NCBI GenBank assembly: GCA_900541835.1
Contig: UQLL01000007.1
Location: 1 to 64,000, forward strand
Length of the DNA stretch: 64,000 nt
Source of the DNA: an uncultured Porphyromonadaceae bacterium
GTDB lineage: Bacteria; Bacteroidota; Bacteroidia; Bacteroidales; Muribaculaceae
Direction: 5' to 3'
The notes beneath the pieces are model-generated. The model ran no database searches. It was not told where the DNA came from and was given only the letters and a program-made list of their open reading frames with translations. The translations under genes were made by a program, and so were the position numbers. The stretch's first letter is position 1; each line of letters begins with the position of its first letter. Positions 35,034 through 44,418 of this stretch are shown piece after piece.

Positions 35034-37295
35034 ATGAATAGTCCTACCTTAACCTTCCACCAAGCCCTGCGGACTGTCATTCTGACTGTCGTGCTACCCC
35101 TCGCCCTATCCGCTTCGGCGGACGTGCAGTTCCGCAACAGCGACATACTCTATGTCGGGCGTCCGGCGACGAAGCAGGCCATCGTCAAAGCTTACGTCGG
35201 CACCCCGAGAACGGATGTGGAGATAAGCATCCCGGCGCAAGTGTCGGCCGACGGCGTGCAATACGACGTCGTGGGCATCGACCAGGAGGCTTTCCAGGCC
35301 CAGCACCGCATCACCCGCATCAGCATCCCCGCCACCGTGACCTACATCGGTGACTACGCATTCCGCAATTGCTCGCACCTAACAGCCATCGAAGTAGCGG
35401 CAGACAACGAGAGCTTCTGCTCCGAGGGCGGCGTTCTCTTCAACAAAAACAAGGCGTGGTTGCTCGCCTTCCCCGCCGGGCTGCACCCCAACGACGCCTA
35501 CACCGTGCCCGGAAGCGTACTCTACATCGACAAGGGCGCCTTCTACCACGCCACGATCACCGGCATCAACCTCCCGGCCAATATAGAGAGCATCGGCGAA
35601 GAGGCCTTCTTCGGCTGCTCGTCGCTGACGTCCATCGACTTCCCCGCCACCCTGCACGAGCTGGGCGACGGGGCCTTCGGATACTGCAGCTCGCTGACCA
35701 CGCTCCGTCTGCCCGACGGACTGCCTACAATTCCCGCAAAGGCTTTCATGCACTGTGACAAGGTCGCCACCCTGACGCTGCCGCAGCGGCTGCGCACCAT
35801 CGGTCCGAACGCCTTCTCCCAGTGCGAGGCGCTGCCATCGGTGGAGCTCCCCGCCAGCCTCGACAGCCTCGCCCCCGGCGCCTTCGGCGACTGTAAGGCC
35901 CTTACGACAGTGACCATCCCCGAAGCAAGCAATAGGTTCCGCTCCGTCGGCGGCATCCTCTTCGACAAAAGTGCGTCCACCCTCCTTCTCTACCCTGCCG
36001 GACGCGCCGACTCGACATACACGGTGCCGGAGGGCATCGCGGAAATCGGCTCGCAAGCCTTCTACACCAACCGCCACATAACCAATGTGTCGCTGCCGCA
36101 GTCACTGCGCCGTATCTGCCGCGAAGCCTTCCGCTTCTGCTACCGGCTGGCGTCAATGGCAGTGCCCAATGGAGTGACTGCCATCGACGTCGGCGCCTTC
36201 CAGGAATGCATGAATCTGTCCTCCGTCCACCTGCCTGAGAACCTGACCGAGATCGCCGACCGACTGCTGTACATGACTGCCATAGAGAGCCTCGACATCC
36301 CGACACAGGTGCGACGCATCGGCGAGTACGCCTTCTATCTCGCACCGCTGCGATACGTCTATATCCCGGACGAAGTGGAGGAAATAGGCAAAAACGCCTT
36401 CTTCGACAACGCCTTCCTGCAAGGCGCCACCATAGGCGCCGGAGTAAGGAAAATCGGCTACGGCTGCTTTGCCCAGACCGGCTTGCTTCGCGTGGACTTC
36501 CGCGGATCTGTGCTGGCCGAAATCGGATCCCTCGCCTTCCGCGCCTGCTGGCACCTGAAAGAGATGAACCTTCCCAAGGGCGTGACAACCATCGGGCAGG
36601 ACGCCTTCGGTGGCTGCATAGCCATGACAAAAGTGGTGCTGCCACCCTCCCTGAGGGACATCGCCGCCTACGGTTTCGCCGATTGCCATGCCCTGCGCGA
36701 CATCTTCTCCCTGAGCGACACGCCGCCGACGCTGGGCAAGGAGTCCTTCAGCATGGAGCAGGCGTCCGTGCGCCTATACGTGCCCACCCGGAGCGAGAAT
36801 AAGTATGCCTCCGCCAGCATATGGAGCGGCTTCACCAACCGCCGCGGCATCGGCTACCTCCACCTCCAGGCCGGCAGCAACCAGCTTGAGACGTACACCG
36901 ACTCCATGACGCTGTTAATTCCCCCGCCCGTGCAGACCACCGCTCCCATCCTATCCTCGCACTGGGTCAGCGACGACCCCACCATAGCCTCGATTGACAG
37001 CCTCGGTCTGATGCGCGGCCTCACACCCGGCACCACCTCGGTGTGGCACGTGACCCAGGACACGGCCATGAACGAACAGCGCACTCGCTGCGAGGTCACC
37101 GTGCTTCCCTGCGACGTCGAGGGCATCGACGCCGATTCCCCATCACTCCTCCCCGGCGACGGCGTCTACACCCTCTCCGGCCTGCACATGGCCGCCGACC
37201 CGGACGACACCTCCGCACTTCCCTCCGGCATCTACATCGTGCGCCGCCGAGGCAAAACCCAAAAGCTGATGATAAATGCGCCACAGAGAAGATAG
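35034..37295 (+). CDS. BspA-like leucine-rich-repeat surface protein
   Basis: The start at 35034 gives a signal peptide (TVILTVVLPLALSASA). About 15 BspA-type LRR_5 repeats follow, each near 23 residues with the pattern IxxxAFxxCxxLTSIxLPxxL (for example ITSIGEEAFFGC-like units and SIDFPATLHELGDGAFGYCS). Residues about 620-700 form a Big_2-like domain (TIASIDSLGLMRGLTPGTTS). The C-terminus SGIYIVRRRGKTQKLMI is a sorting-type tail. Probably a surface adhesin. The frame extends upstream through dapL but lacks coding features there. Confidence 0.87.
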   Translation: MNSPTLTFHQALRTVILTVVLPLALSASADVQFRNSDILYVGRPATKQAIVKAYVGTPRTDVEISIPAQVSADGVQYDVVGIDQEAFQAQHRITRISIPATVTYIGDYAFRNCSHLTAIEVAADNESFCSEGGVLFNKNKAWLLAFPAGLHPNDAYTVPGSVLYIDKGAFYHATITGINLPANIESIGEEAFFGCSSLTSIDFPATLHELGDGAFGYCSSLTTLRLPDGLPTIPAKAFMHCDKVATLTLPQRLRTIGPNAFSQCEALPSVELPASLDSLAPGAFGDCKALTTVTIPEASNRFRSVGGILFDKSASTLLLYPAGRADSTYTVPEGIAEIGSQAFYTNRHITNVSLPQSLRRICREAFRFCYRLASMAVPNGVTAIDVGAFQECMNLSSVHLPENLTEIADRLLYMTAIESLDIPTQVRRIGEYAFYLAPLRYVYIPDEVEEIGKNAFFDNAFLQGATIGAGVRKIGYGCFAQTGLLRVDFRGSVLAEIGSLAFRACWHLKEMNLPKGVTTIGQDAFGGCIAMTKVVLPPSLRDIAAYGFADCHALRDIFSLSDTPPTLGKESFSMEQASVRLYVPTRSENKYASASIWSGFTNRRGIGYLHLQAGSNQLETYTDSMTLLIPPPVQTTAPILSSHWVSDDPTIASIDSLGLMRGLTPGTTSVWHVTQDTAMNEQRTRCEVTVLPCDVEGIDADSPSLLPGDGVYTLSGLHMAADPDDTSALPSGIYIVRRRGKTQKLMINAPQRR

Positions 37296-37405
37296 GGACG
37301 AAGCCACCCGCGCACGCCAATTGCAAAGTAAGACCCCGTTCAATAAAAATAGCTTCGCCTGACGTTGCTTCCCTCTTAAGTTCTACAGGTAATACAGAAG
37401 AAAAA

Positions 37406-39595
37406 ATGGACACACTGAGATTCAGGGCCGTGGAAGCGGCCGCCAACCGTCAACCGGTATCCGCCGAGATGCCCTCCAGGCGCCCCAGCGACTATTACGC
37501 CTCGCTGGTATTCAACCGCGAGACGATGTACGAGTACCTGCCGCTGGAGACCTACCGCGCCCTCACGCACGCCATCGACAACCGCGAGCCGCTGCCGCGC
37601 GACGTCGCCGACGCCGTAGCCGACGGCATGAAGCGCTGGGCCATCGACCACGGCGCCCGACACTACACCCACTGGTTCCAGCCCCTTACCGAGACGACCG
37701 CCGAAAAGCACGATGCCTTCATCGACCTCGACGGCAAGGGAGGGGTGATGGAGGAGTTCACCGGCAAGCTGCTGGTGCAGCAGGAGCCCGACGCCTCCTC
37801 CTTCCCCAACGGCGGCATACGCAATACCTTCGAAGCCCGCGGCTATTCGGCATGGGACATCTCCTCGCCCGCCTTCATCCTGCGCGGCACACTCTGCATA
37901 CCCACCATCTTCATCTCCTACACAGGCGAGAGCCTCGACTACAAGACACCGCTGCTGCGCGCACTGGCAGCAGTGGACCGCGCCGCCACCTCCGTGGCAC
38001 AACTCTTCGACCCCGAAGTGCAGCACGTGCAGTCAAACCTCGGCTGGGAGCAGGAGTACTTCCTCGTCGACGAGGCACTGTGCAACGCCCGCCCCGACCT
38101 CATGCTCACAGGCCGCACCCTCATGGGCCACGAGTCGGCCAAGAACCAGCAGCTCGAAGACCACTACTTCGGAGCCATCCCCGCCCGTGTCGAAGCCTTC
38201 ATGCTCGACCTGGAGACCGAAGCCTACCGCCTCGGAATACCCCTCAAGACCCGCCACAACGAGGTGGCTCCCAACCAGTTCGAGTTCGCCCCCATATTCG
38301 AGGAGACCAACCTGGCCAACGATCACAACATGCTCGTCATGAGCCTGATGGGCGACGTGGCCCGGCGACACCACTTCCGCGTGCTGCTCCACCCCAAGCC
38401 CTTCGCCGGCGTCAACGGCTCCGGCAAGCACTGCAACTGGTCGCTCAGCACCGACACCGGCGAACCACTGCTCAGCCCGGGCAAGGACCCGAAGCAGAAC
38501 CTGCGCTTCATCACCTTCGTGGCCAACGTCATGGCCGCCGTCCATCGCCACAACGCCCTGCTCAAGGCGTCCGTCATGAGCGCCGACAACGCCCACCGCC
38601 TGGGCGCCAACGAGGCCCCGCCCGCCATCATCAGCATCTTCGCCGGCACACAGCTCAGCGACATCCTGACCAAGGTCGCCGCCACCACCGACGATCAGCT
38701 CCTCGACATCACCACCAAGCAGACCGTCACCCTCGGCCTGAGCCAGATTCCCGATCTGCGCATCGACACCACCGACCGCAACCGCACCTCGCCCTTCGCC
38801 TTCACCGGCAACCGTTTCGAGTTCCGCGCCGTCAGCTCATCGGCCAACTGCGGCGCCCCCATGATCGCCCTCAACGCCGTCGTAGCCGACCAGCTCGCAA
38901 CCTTCCGCCAGGCCATAGACAAGCGCGTAGCCAAGGGACAGGACACCATGCACGCCATCCTCGCCGAAGTCCGCCGCCTCATCCGCGAGTCCGAGCCCAT
39001 ACATTTCGACGGCAACGGATACACCGACGAATGGAAGGCCGAGGCCGCACGCCGCGGACTCGACACCGAGACAAACCCCGCACTCATCTTCGACGCCTAC
39101 CTGCGCCGCGAGAGCGTGGAGATGTTCACCCGCACCGGCGTCCTCACGCCCCGCGAGCTCCAGGCACGCAACGAAGTCAAATGGGAGATGTACACCAAGA
39201 AGATCCAGATCGAGGCCCGCGTGCTCGGCGACCTCGCCATCAACCACATCATCCCCGTGGCCACCCGCTACCTCGGCATCCTGCTCGACAACATGGACAA
39301 GGCGCGGCGCGTCTTCGGCGACATCAAAGGCACGGCCATGACCGCCTCCGACGCCGAGAGTGCCGAGAGCATCATGCGCCACACCTCCGAAATCCGCACC
39401 CTCACCGACGAAATGGTCGAGGCCCGCAAAGTCGCCAACCGCATCACCGAAGAGCGCGAAAAGGCACTCGCCTATTCCCGCACCGTCGCACCCAAGCTCG
39501 ACGAAATCCGCCGCCACATCGACAAACTCGAACTCACCGTCGACAACCAGCTGTGGCCGCTGCCCAAGTACCGCGAACTGCTCTTCACCCGCTAA
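37406..39595 (+). CDS. glnN: Glutamine synthetase, type III
   Basis: ATP-dependent assimilation of ammonia into glutamine; the large GSIII form of Bacteroidota (729 residues here). Seen: RHYTHWFQPLTETTAEKHDAF, LLVQQEPDASSFPNGG, SSPAFILRGTLCIPT, LGWEQEYFLVDEAL, KTRHNEVAPNQFEFAPIFEE, HPKPFAGVNGSGKHCNWSLS, and a long helical C-terminus. The ATG at 37406 was chosen because the upstream extension overlaps the previous gene and lacks GSIII features. Single gene; no GlnK or PII partner nearby. Confidence 0.96.
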   Translation: MDTLRFRAVEAAANRQPVSAEMPSRRPSDYYASLVFNRETMYEYLPLETYRALTHAIDNREPLPRDVADAVADGMKRWAIDHGARHYTHWFQPLTETTAEKHDAFIDLDGKGGVMEEFTGKLLVQQEPDASSFPNGGIRNTFEARGYSAWDISSPAFILRGTLCIPTIFISYTGESLDYKTPLLRALAAVDRAATSVAQLFDPEVQHVQSNLGWEQEYFLVDEALCNARPDLMLTGRTLMGHESAKNQQLEDHYFGAIPARVEAFMLDLETEAYRLGIPLKTRHNEVAPNQFEFAPIFEETNLANDHNMLVMSLMGDVARRHHFRVLLHPKPFAGVNGSGKHCNWSLSTDTGEPLLSPGKDPKQNLRFITFVANVMAAVHRHNALLKASVMSADNAHRLGANEAPPAIISIFAGTQLSDILTKVAATTDDQLLDITTKQTVTLGLSQIPDLRIDTTDRNRTSPFAFTGNRFEFRAVSSSANCGAPMIALNAVVADQLATFRQAIDKRVAKGQDTMHAILAEVRRLIRESEPIHFDGNGYTDEWKAEAARRGLDTETNPALIFDAYLRRESVEMFTRTGVLTPRELQARNEVKWEMYTKKIQIEARVLGDLAINHIIPVATRYLGILLDNMDKARRVFGDIKGTAMTASDAESAESIMRHTSEIRTLTDEMVEARKVANRITEEREKALAYSRTVAPKLDEIRRHIDKLELTVDNQLWPLPKYRELLFTR

Positions 39596-39701
39596 CGCGA
39601 ACTGCAGCTGTTCATACGCCAAGCCGCAGGGTCGCATGGACAGAGCGTCCCTGAAACCCGACAACCTGAAAATAATGTTTTACGACGCAGCCACTTTTTA
39701 T

Positions 39702-39709
39702 TATCTTTG
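39702..39709 (+). promoter_or_regulatory. -7 promoter element immediately before the GH84 start
   Basis: TATCTTTG lies only four bases before the ATG at 39714. With the usual spacing, transcription would begin at or next to that ATG, so the message may be leaderless. Confidence 0.6.
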
Positions 39710-39713
39710 CGGC

Positions 39714-41672
39714 ATGAAAAGGATTCTTGTCGCAGCAGTGTGCGCGCTCGGGGCAGTACTGAGCCTCGGCGCCGAGACCCAGGAGGAACGGATGCACCAG
39801 GGTGCATACCTACAGTTTGCGGCCGTGCCGGGGCGTACAGTGGACCATGTCAGGGAAAACCGGGGCGTCGTCGTCAATCCCACGCCGGTGAGCATACGCT
39901 GGCTCGGCAGGGATTCGGTCGACGTCAGCCGCGGCTTCAACCTCGAGAAGGTACCCATGGCGCTCCGGGCCGAGTTCGAGGCAGCAGCGACGTCCAAGAG
40001 CATATACGGCGACAGTGTAGGGACACACGGCCCGTGCGTCCGTTTCGACAAAGCCGGCCTGCCGGTGAAAATCACGCTGACAAAGGCGAAAAAGGGCGAG
40101 CTGCCGGGTGCATATACCCTGGCAATCAAGTCGCACGGGGTGAGCATCCAGGCCAACGACGCCGTCGGGGTGTTCTATGCCGCAGGCACGTTGTGTCAGG
40201 TGGTGGAAAGCGCGACCAAGAACTCTCAACTATTTCGCACACACGAGCCGTGCGTCCCTACAGCTCTCGACTCTCACCTCGCCTTCGTGCCGGCCATGGA
40301 GGTCTCGGACCGACCGGAGTTCCCGATACGTGGCGTCGTAGAGGGCTTCTACGGCACTCCATGGAGCCACGAGGTGCGTCTGCGAATGCTCGACCATATG
40401 GGCCGCAATAAGATGAACAGCTACGTCTTTGGTCCCAAGGACGACCCCTATCACCGCACCCCGCACTGGCGCCAGCCCTACCCCGCGGCCGAGGGCGCCA
40501 AAATCGCAGAACTCTGCCAGCGCGCGGCCAAGAACCACGTCAACTTCATCTGGGCCATACACCCGGGCGGCGACATCCGCTGGGACCGCGCCGACTACGA
40601 TTCGCTGCTCAACAAGTTCGCTTCCATGTACGACTTGGGCGTACGGCAGTTCGCCGTCTTCTTCGACGACATATCGGGCGCCGGTACCGACTCGCACCGC
40701 CAGGCGGCACTGCTCAACGCCCTCAACCGCGACTTCGTGCAGAAAAAGCAGGGCGTAAAGCCGCTGATTGTCTGCCCTACGGACTACACCCAGGCGTGGG
40801 CCAATCCCACCGACTCCGGGCAGCTTGCTGTCTACGGCCGCGAGCTCGACCCAGGCATCGAGGTATTCTGGACCGGCTCCAAGGTCTGCTCCGACGTTGC
40901 CCGCGTCGACCGCGCTTTCGTCCGCGAACGCATCAATCGGCCATCGCTGACCTGGTGGAACTTTCCCGTCAGCGACTATGTGCGCACCAACCTGCTTATG
41001 GGCCCGTCGTACAACCTCGACACCACGCTGACCCGAGCCGACATGAGCGGCATACTCTCCAACCCCATGGAACAGGGCGAGGCCTCCCGTGTGGCCGTCT
41101 ATTCGGTAGCCGACTACGCCTGGAACCCGCGTGCCTACAACGCCCTCGACAGCTGGGAACGCTCACTGACAGACCTCGAGCCGGGCGCCACGCAGGCTCT
41201 CCGCAACTTCGCCATCCACGCCACCGACCCGCAGAAAGACTACCGCAAAATCGAGTCGTGGGAGACCGACACCTTCCGCTACGACAACTACACCGAGGAG
41301 CAGTTCGAGGCGCTGTCAGAGACGTTCTCCAACCTGGCATCGGCGCCGATGCAGCTGGCCGTGGGCGGCGCCAACACCGAGCTCTTCAAGGAGATATATC
41401 CGTGGCTGGAACAGGGTGCCAACCTGGGTGGCCGCGGCTTCATGGCCCTGCAGCTCATCAAGGCATACGAGAGCGGCGAGAGCGATGAGTTCCGCAACAC
41501 CTACCGTCTGCTCGACCTCGTCAACGAAGTCCAGCGCCCCGCCTGGCTGCAGCACCGCGTCGGCACCCAGCGCCTCCAGCCCTTCATTGACCAGGTCCTC
41601 CGCGACCTCCGCCCCTTCTACGAAAGCGTTTCGACTGGCAGTGCAGGGACGCACGGCCAGTGCGTCCGCTAA
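39714..41672 (+). CDS. GH84 beta-N-acetylglucosaminidase (O-GlcNAcase-like) with in-frame repeat insertions
   Basis: Exported (signal peptide MKRILVAAVCALGAVLSLGA). An N-terminal GH20b-like domain precedes the GH84 catalytic barrel: IRGVVEGFYGTPWSHEVRL, NSYVFGPKDDPYHRTPHWR, IWAIHPGGDIRW, FAVFFDDISGAGTDS (catalytic pair Asp318/Asp319), SLTWWNFPVSDYVRTN, VYSVADYAWNP. It would remove terminal GlcNAc from host glycans. Four family-A repeats are read in frame (residues about 26-34, 102-110, 175-183 and the last eight), and the last provides the final codons before the stop. The product (652 residues) lacks the C-terminal beta domain of longer relatives such as the B. thetaiotaomicron enzyme. The catalytic core looks intact. 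Confidence 0.9.
   Translation: MKRILVAAVCALGAVLSLGAETQEERMHQGAYLQFAAVPGRTVDHVRENRGVVVNPTPVSIRWLGRDSVDVSRGFNLEKVPMALRAEFEAAATSKSIYGDSVGTHGPCVRFDKAGLPVKITLTKAKKGELPGAYTLAIKSHGVSIQANDAVGVFYAAGTLCQVVESATKNSQLFRTHEPCVPTALDSHLAFVPAMEVSDRPEFPIRGVVEGFYGTPWSHEVRLRMLDHMGRNKMNSYVFGPKDDPYHRTPHWRQPYPAAEGAKIAELCQRAAKNHVNFIWAIHPGGDIRWDRADYDSLLNKFASMYDLGVRQFAVFFDDISGAGTDSHRQAALLNALNRDFVQKKQGVKPLIVCPTDYTQAWANPTDSGQLAVYGRELDPGIEVFWTGSKVCSDVARVDRAFVRERINRPSLTWWNFPVSDYVRTNLLMGPSYNLDTTLTRADMSGILSNPMEQGEASRVAVYSVADYAWNPRAYNALDSWERSLTDLEPGATQALRNFAIHATDPQKDYRKIESWETDTFRYDNYTEEQFEALSETFSNLASAPMQLAVGGANTELFKEIYPWLEQGANLGGRGFMALQLIKAYESGESDEFRNTYRLLDLVNEVQRPAWLQHRVGTQRLQPFIDQVLRDLRPFYESVSTGSAGTHGQCVR
39789..39814. repeat. 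Palindromic repeat family A in GH84 coding region (copy 1)
   Basis: CGGATGCACC / GGTGCATACCTACA, a diverged copy just after the signal peptide. It encodes RMHQGAY and keeps the frame. Confidence 0.6.
40017..40042. repeat. Palindromic repeat family A in GH84 coding region (copy 2)
   Basis: GTAGGGACACACGG / CCCGTGCGTCCG. It encodes VGTHGPCVR in the N-terminal domain, an insertion not expected in GH84 proteins. Confidence 0.8.
40236..40262. repeat. Palindromic repeat family A in GH84 coding region (copy 3)
   Basis: CGCACACACGAGCCGTGCGT followed by CCCTACA. It encodes RTHEPCVPT between the N-terminal domain and the catalytic barrel. AACTCTCAACT and CTCTCGACTCTC flank it, as family B-type strings do elsewhere between genes. 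Confidence 0.8.
41641..41669. repeat. Palindromic repeat family A at the GH84 3' end (copy 4)
   Basis: GTGCAGGGACGCACGG / CCAGTGCGTCCGC. It encodes the last residues AGTHGQCVR, directly followed by TAA, so the element defines the protein end. Confidence 0.8.
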
Positions 41673-41693
41673 GTGCAACGGGATTAATCCTGC

Positions 41694-43229
41694 CTACTGG
41701 TAGAGCAGCTGAACACTGCGCTTGATGAGTCGGCGGATGGTGCGCCACTTGGGGAAGATTGCCTGGGGACGCAGGGGGCCGTAGCTGACCAGGAGAAGCA
41801 GAAGGCTGAAAAGGGCCACGATAAGCAGCCAGCCGTAGATTTCTTTCATCGACAGCAGCATGGCCGTCGGCAGGGACAGGCCCACGGCCGTCGTCTCGCG
41901 AGCCAGCACGTGGTTGAACCACTCCCCTACCAGCGCCGGGCCGAGGCAGGCGCCCATCACGGCCCCCGTGAAGCCGTTGATGGTCAATGCCTGCGGAAAG
42001 ACCATGAAGGGCAATCCGCTCTGCACTATCGACGTCAGATAGACGATGGAAATGATCACCGCCCCGGCACCGCGCATGGACAGCGGCACCAGCAGCGCCT
42101 CCTTCTCCACCCCGTAGCCGATGCCGAAGTAGAACCACGCCAGGTATCCGGCCGCCAGAGCGAACCCGATCACCGTCATGGTCTTATAGCGCCACTTGCG
42201 CAGCGCGAAGGTGACATAGGTGAAAAGAACGCCCACGACGATACCCGCAAACACGTACCAGTTGAGGTCGATGAGGTTCTCTTCGTCGAAGCCGAGGATG
42301 TGCTCGGCGTATGAGTGCTCTAAGACGTGCTCGGTGGCCATGAGGGTGAAGAAGACAATATAGACGAGCGTGGCGCGGACCACGTTACGGTTCTTCAGCG
42401 CCATGAACGAGATATACGGATGACGCAGGAACGTAGCGCGCCAGAGGTTGAGCGCCGCCGCTGCCAGGCCAATGAGGGTGGCGTAGCGGATTTCCATGGC
42501 GTTCCACCAGTCGAAATAGTTGCCGTAGACGCACACAAAGACGAAGGCGAGCATGAACACTCCCCAGAGCAGCGACCCGATCCAGTCGATGCCCAGCAGC
42601 GGGATGTACATCGGACAGCGCACCGGCCGCACCAGCACCATAACCGCCAGCATCATCAGCGCCAGGGAGCCGACAATGCACCAGTTCATGTACTGCCAAG
42701 TATAGAACTCGGCGAAGTAGACGGTAGCAATGCCGCTGAGCTGGATGACGCCGTCGACCACGATATAGACGTAGCAGAAGAAGATGGACATGTCGCGGTA
42801 AGGGGTGAGCCAAAGCTGGATGGTGGAGTTGCAGGCGAAGGTGCCCTGCATGCGGAACCATCCGGCCACGAAGCAGACGCCCACCAGCAGGGCGACGTTA
42901 TCGGTCAGTGCGCAGACCACATTGGCGGCAATCAGCACGGCGGCGACGGCGAGCAGCTGGGTGCGCGTGGAGAAACGGAACTTGATGCGGAACATGACGG
43001 CGAAGTTAAGCGCCATGCCCGCCAGAGAGGCGTACCCGGCCATGAGGATGTCCTGGGTCATCAGCGCCTGATCGCCGACCATGTTCGAGGCGGCCGCCAG
43101 GTAGACGCCGCCGGAGAACTGAACCACCAGCACGAAGACCACGAACAGCCAGGGCTTCAGCCGCCGGGGCACGAAATTCGGGACGTCGGGGATGTCGAAG
43201 CACCCCTTGGGAACGAGTCGTTCAGCCAT
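41694..43229 (-). CDS. MFS transporter of a tripartite efflux system (EmrB/DHA2-like)
   Basis: About 14 hydrophobic segments over 511 residues (for example PWLFVVFVLVVQFSGGVYLA, FVCVYGNYFDWW, LVYIVFFTLMATEHVLEHS). The region GACLGPALVGEWFNH resembles late-segment motifs of this Bacteroidota group. It is the inner-membrane pump; its adaptor (HlyD-like) and outer-membrane channel (TolC-like) are encoded directly upstream in the same direction. The substrate is unknown; drugs, bile compounds or fatty acids are all possible. Convergent with the GH84 gene, 21 bases apart. Confidence 0.85.
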   Translation of the reverse strand: MAERLVPKGCFDIPDVPNFVPRRLKPWLFVVFVLVVQFSGGVYLAAASNMVGDQALMTQDILMAGYASLAGMALNFAVMFRIKFRFSTRTQLLAVAAVLIAANVVCALTDNVALLVGVCFVAGWFRMQGTFACNSTIQLWLTPYRDMSIFFCYVYIVVDGVIQLSGIATVYFAEFYTWQYMNWCIVGSLALMMLAVMVLVRPVRCPMYIPLLGIDWIGSLLWGVFMLAFVFVCVYGNYFDWWNAMEIRYATLIGLAAAALNLWRATFLRHPYISFMALKNRNVVRATLVYIVFFTLMATEHVLEHSYAEHILGFDEENLIDLNWYVFAGIVVGVLFTYVTFALRKWRYKTMTVIGFALAAGYLAWFYFGIGYGVEKEALLVPLSMRGAGAVIISIVYLTSIVQSGLPFMVFPQALTINGFTGAVMGACLGPALVGEWFNHVLARETTAVGLSLPTAMLLSMKEIYGWLLIVALFSLLLLLVSYGPLRPQAIFPKWRTIRRLIKRSVQLLYQ

Positions 43230-43243
43230 AGCTTAGTTGAGGG

Positions 43244-43315
43244 TTGAGAGTCTATAGTTGAGGGTTGAGAGTTGTGGAAGTGTGAGTGCGACAACCCTCA
43301 ACTATAGACTCTCAA
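43244..43315. repeat. 23-base perfect inverted repeat between hlyD-like and MFS genes
   Basis: Arms at 43244-43266 and 43293-43315 are perfect complements built of TTGAGAGTC, TATAG and TTGAGGGTT units (family B). The 26-base loop is GTG-rich. It occupies most of the gap inside the efflux operon and could attenuate expression of the pump gene relative to the adaptor. Confidence 0.8.
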
Positions 43316-43318
43316 CTT

Positions 43319-44353
43319 TTAATAGACCTTGCATTCCACGTTCATGCCGGCGCGGAGGCGGGTCATGTCGGCGGGCTTGTTTGCGAGGGTGAACTCGATG
43401 CGCACAGGAACGCGCTGGCGCACCTTGACGAAGTTGCCGGCGGAGTTGTCCTGGGGCATGCGGGCCAGGGAGGCGCCGGTGGCAGTGGAGATGGACTTCA
43501 CCACTCCGGCGAAAGTTACGCCGGGGATGGCATCAACAGTGATCTCGACCCGGCTGCCGACAGCGATATGGCGCAGCTGCGTCTCCTTGTAGTTGGCCGT
43601 GACCCAGATGTCGCCGGCGTCGACTATGTCGAGCAGCGTCTGTCCCGGCTGTACGAGCTGCCCGACCTGTATCTCCTTGCGCGACGCGTAGCCGTCGCAC
43701 GGCGCCGTGATGACAGTGTAGCTGAGATTCAGCTCGGCCGTCTCGACGGCGGCGCGGGCCAGCTCGATGCCTGCCTGCGACTGCGACACGCGTCCCTGAC
43801 TGACGTTCACCACCGTGGACGCGGCGGAGTGCTGACGCCGCAGCGCTTCATAGCGGGCCCGCTTGGCCTCGTAGTCGGTCTTGACTCGGTCATATTCCTG
43901 GCGCGTCACGGCGTCCTTGGCCAGCAACTTTTCGTATCGGGCCAGGTCGGTGGCGGCGTTATCCATCAGCACGCGTGCTTCGACCACGGCGGCATCGGAG
44001 ACGGCGGCATCGGAGGCGGCGGTAGTGACGGCACGGGAGGCGACGTCGCACCCTGCCAGCGCGGCCTGGTATTCGGCGCGGGCGCGGGCAAGGGCCAGAC
44101 GCAGGTCGGAGTCGTCAATGACGACAAGCGTGTCGCCCTTTCTCACCGGCTCGTACTCGCGGAAACGAATCTCCTTGATGTAGCCCTGCACACGGCTGTT
44201 GACGGGCGAGATCTGCTGGTTCACCTGCGCGTTGTCGGTGAACTCCACGTCGTCCAGATGCACGAACTTGACACACACCCATGCCAGGGCGGCGCCGATG
44301 ATTATCAGTGTCAGTATGTAGGAGAGTATCTTCTTGGTTCTTTTCTTGCTCAT
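43319..44353 (-). CDS. HlyD/EmrA-family periplasmic adaptor
   Basis: One N-terminal membrane segment (ILSYILTLIIIGAALAWVCV). A biotinyl-lipoyl half-motif VNQQISPVNSRVQGYIKEI comes next, then a long Ala- and Arg-rich coiled-coil hairpin (about residues 80-200) and the second lipoyl half (LSYTVITAPCDGYASRKEIQ). The beta-barrel domain contains TVDAIPGVTFAGVVKSIS. It links the MFS pump to the TolC-like channel. Length 344 is typical. 65 bases after the TolC gene. Confidence 0.9.
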   Translation of the reverse strand: MSKKRTKKILSYILTLIIIGAALAWVCVKFVHLDDVEFTDNAQVNQQISPVNSRVQGYIKEIRFREYEPVRKGDTLVVIDDSDLRLALARARAEYQAALAGCDVASRAVTTAASDAAVSDAAVVEARVLMDNAATDLARYEKLLAKDAVTRQEYDRVKTDYEAKRARYEALRRQHSAASTVVNVSQGRVSQSQAGIELARAAVETAELNLSYTVITAPCDGYASRKEIQVGQLVQPGQTLLDIVDAGDIWVTANYKETQLRHIAVGSRVEITVDAIPGVTFAGVVKSISTATGASLARMPQDNSAGNFVKVRQRVPVRIEFTLANKPADMTRLRAGMNVECKVY

Positions 44354-44418
44354 GATTTTAGTTGATAGTTGACGCGAGCAGCCATTACCATGGCATTGTC
44401 GCCCGCTTCAGCGCGGCG

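Noticed and set aside
36857..38599. Long alternative-frame and antisense reading frames over glnN, eno, dapL and others
   Set aside because: High GC leaves few stops in all frames. These frames are Arg/Pro/Ala- or Val/Gly-rich, lack motifs and mirror real genes.
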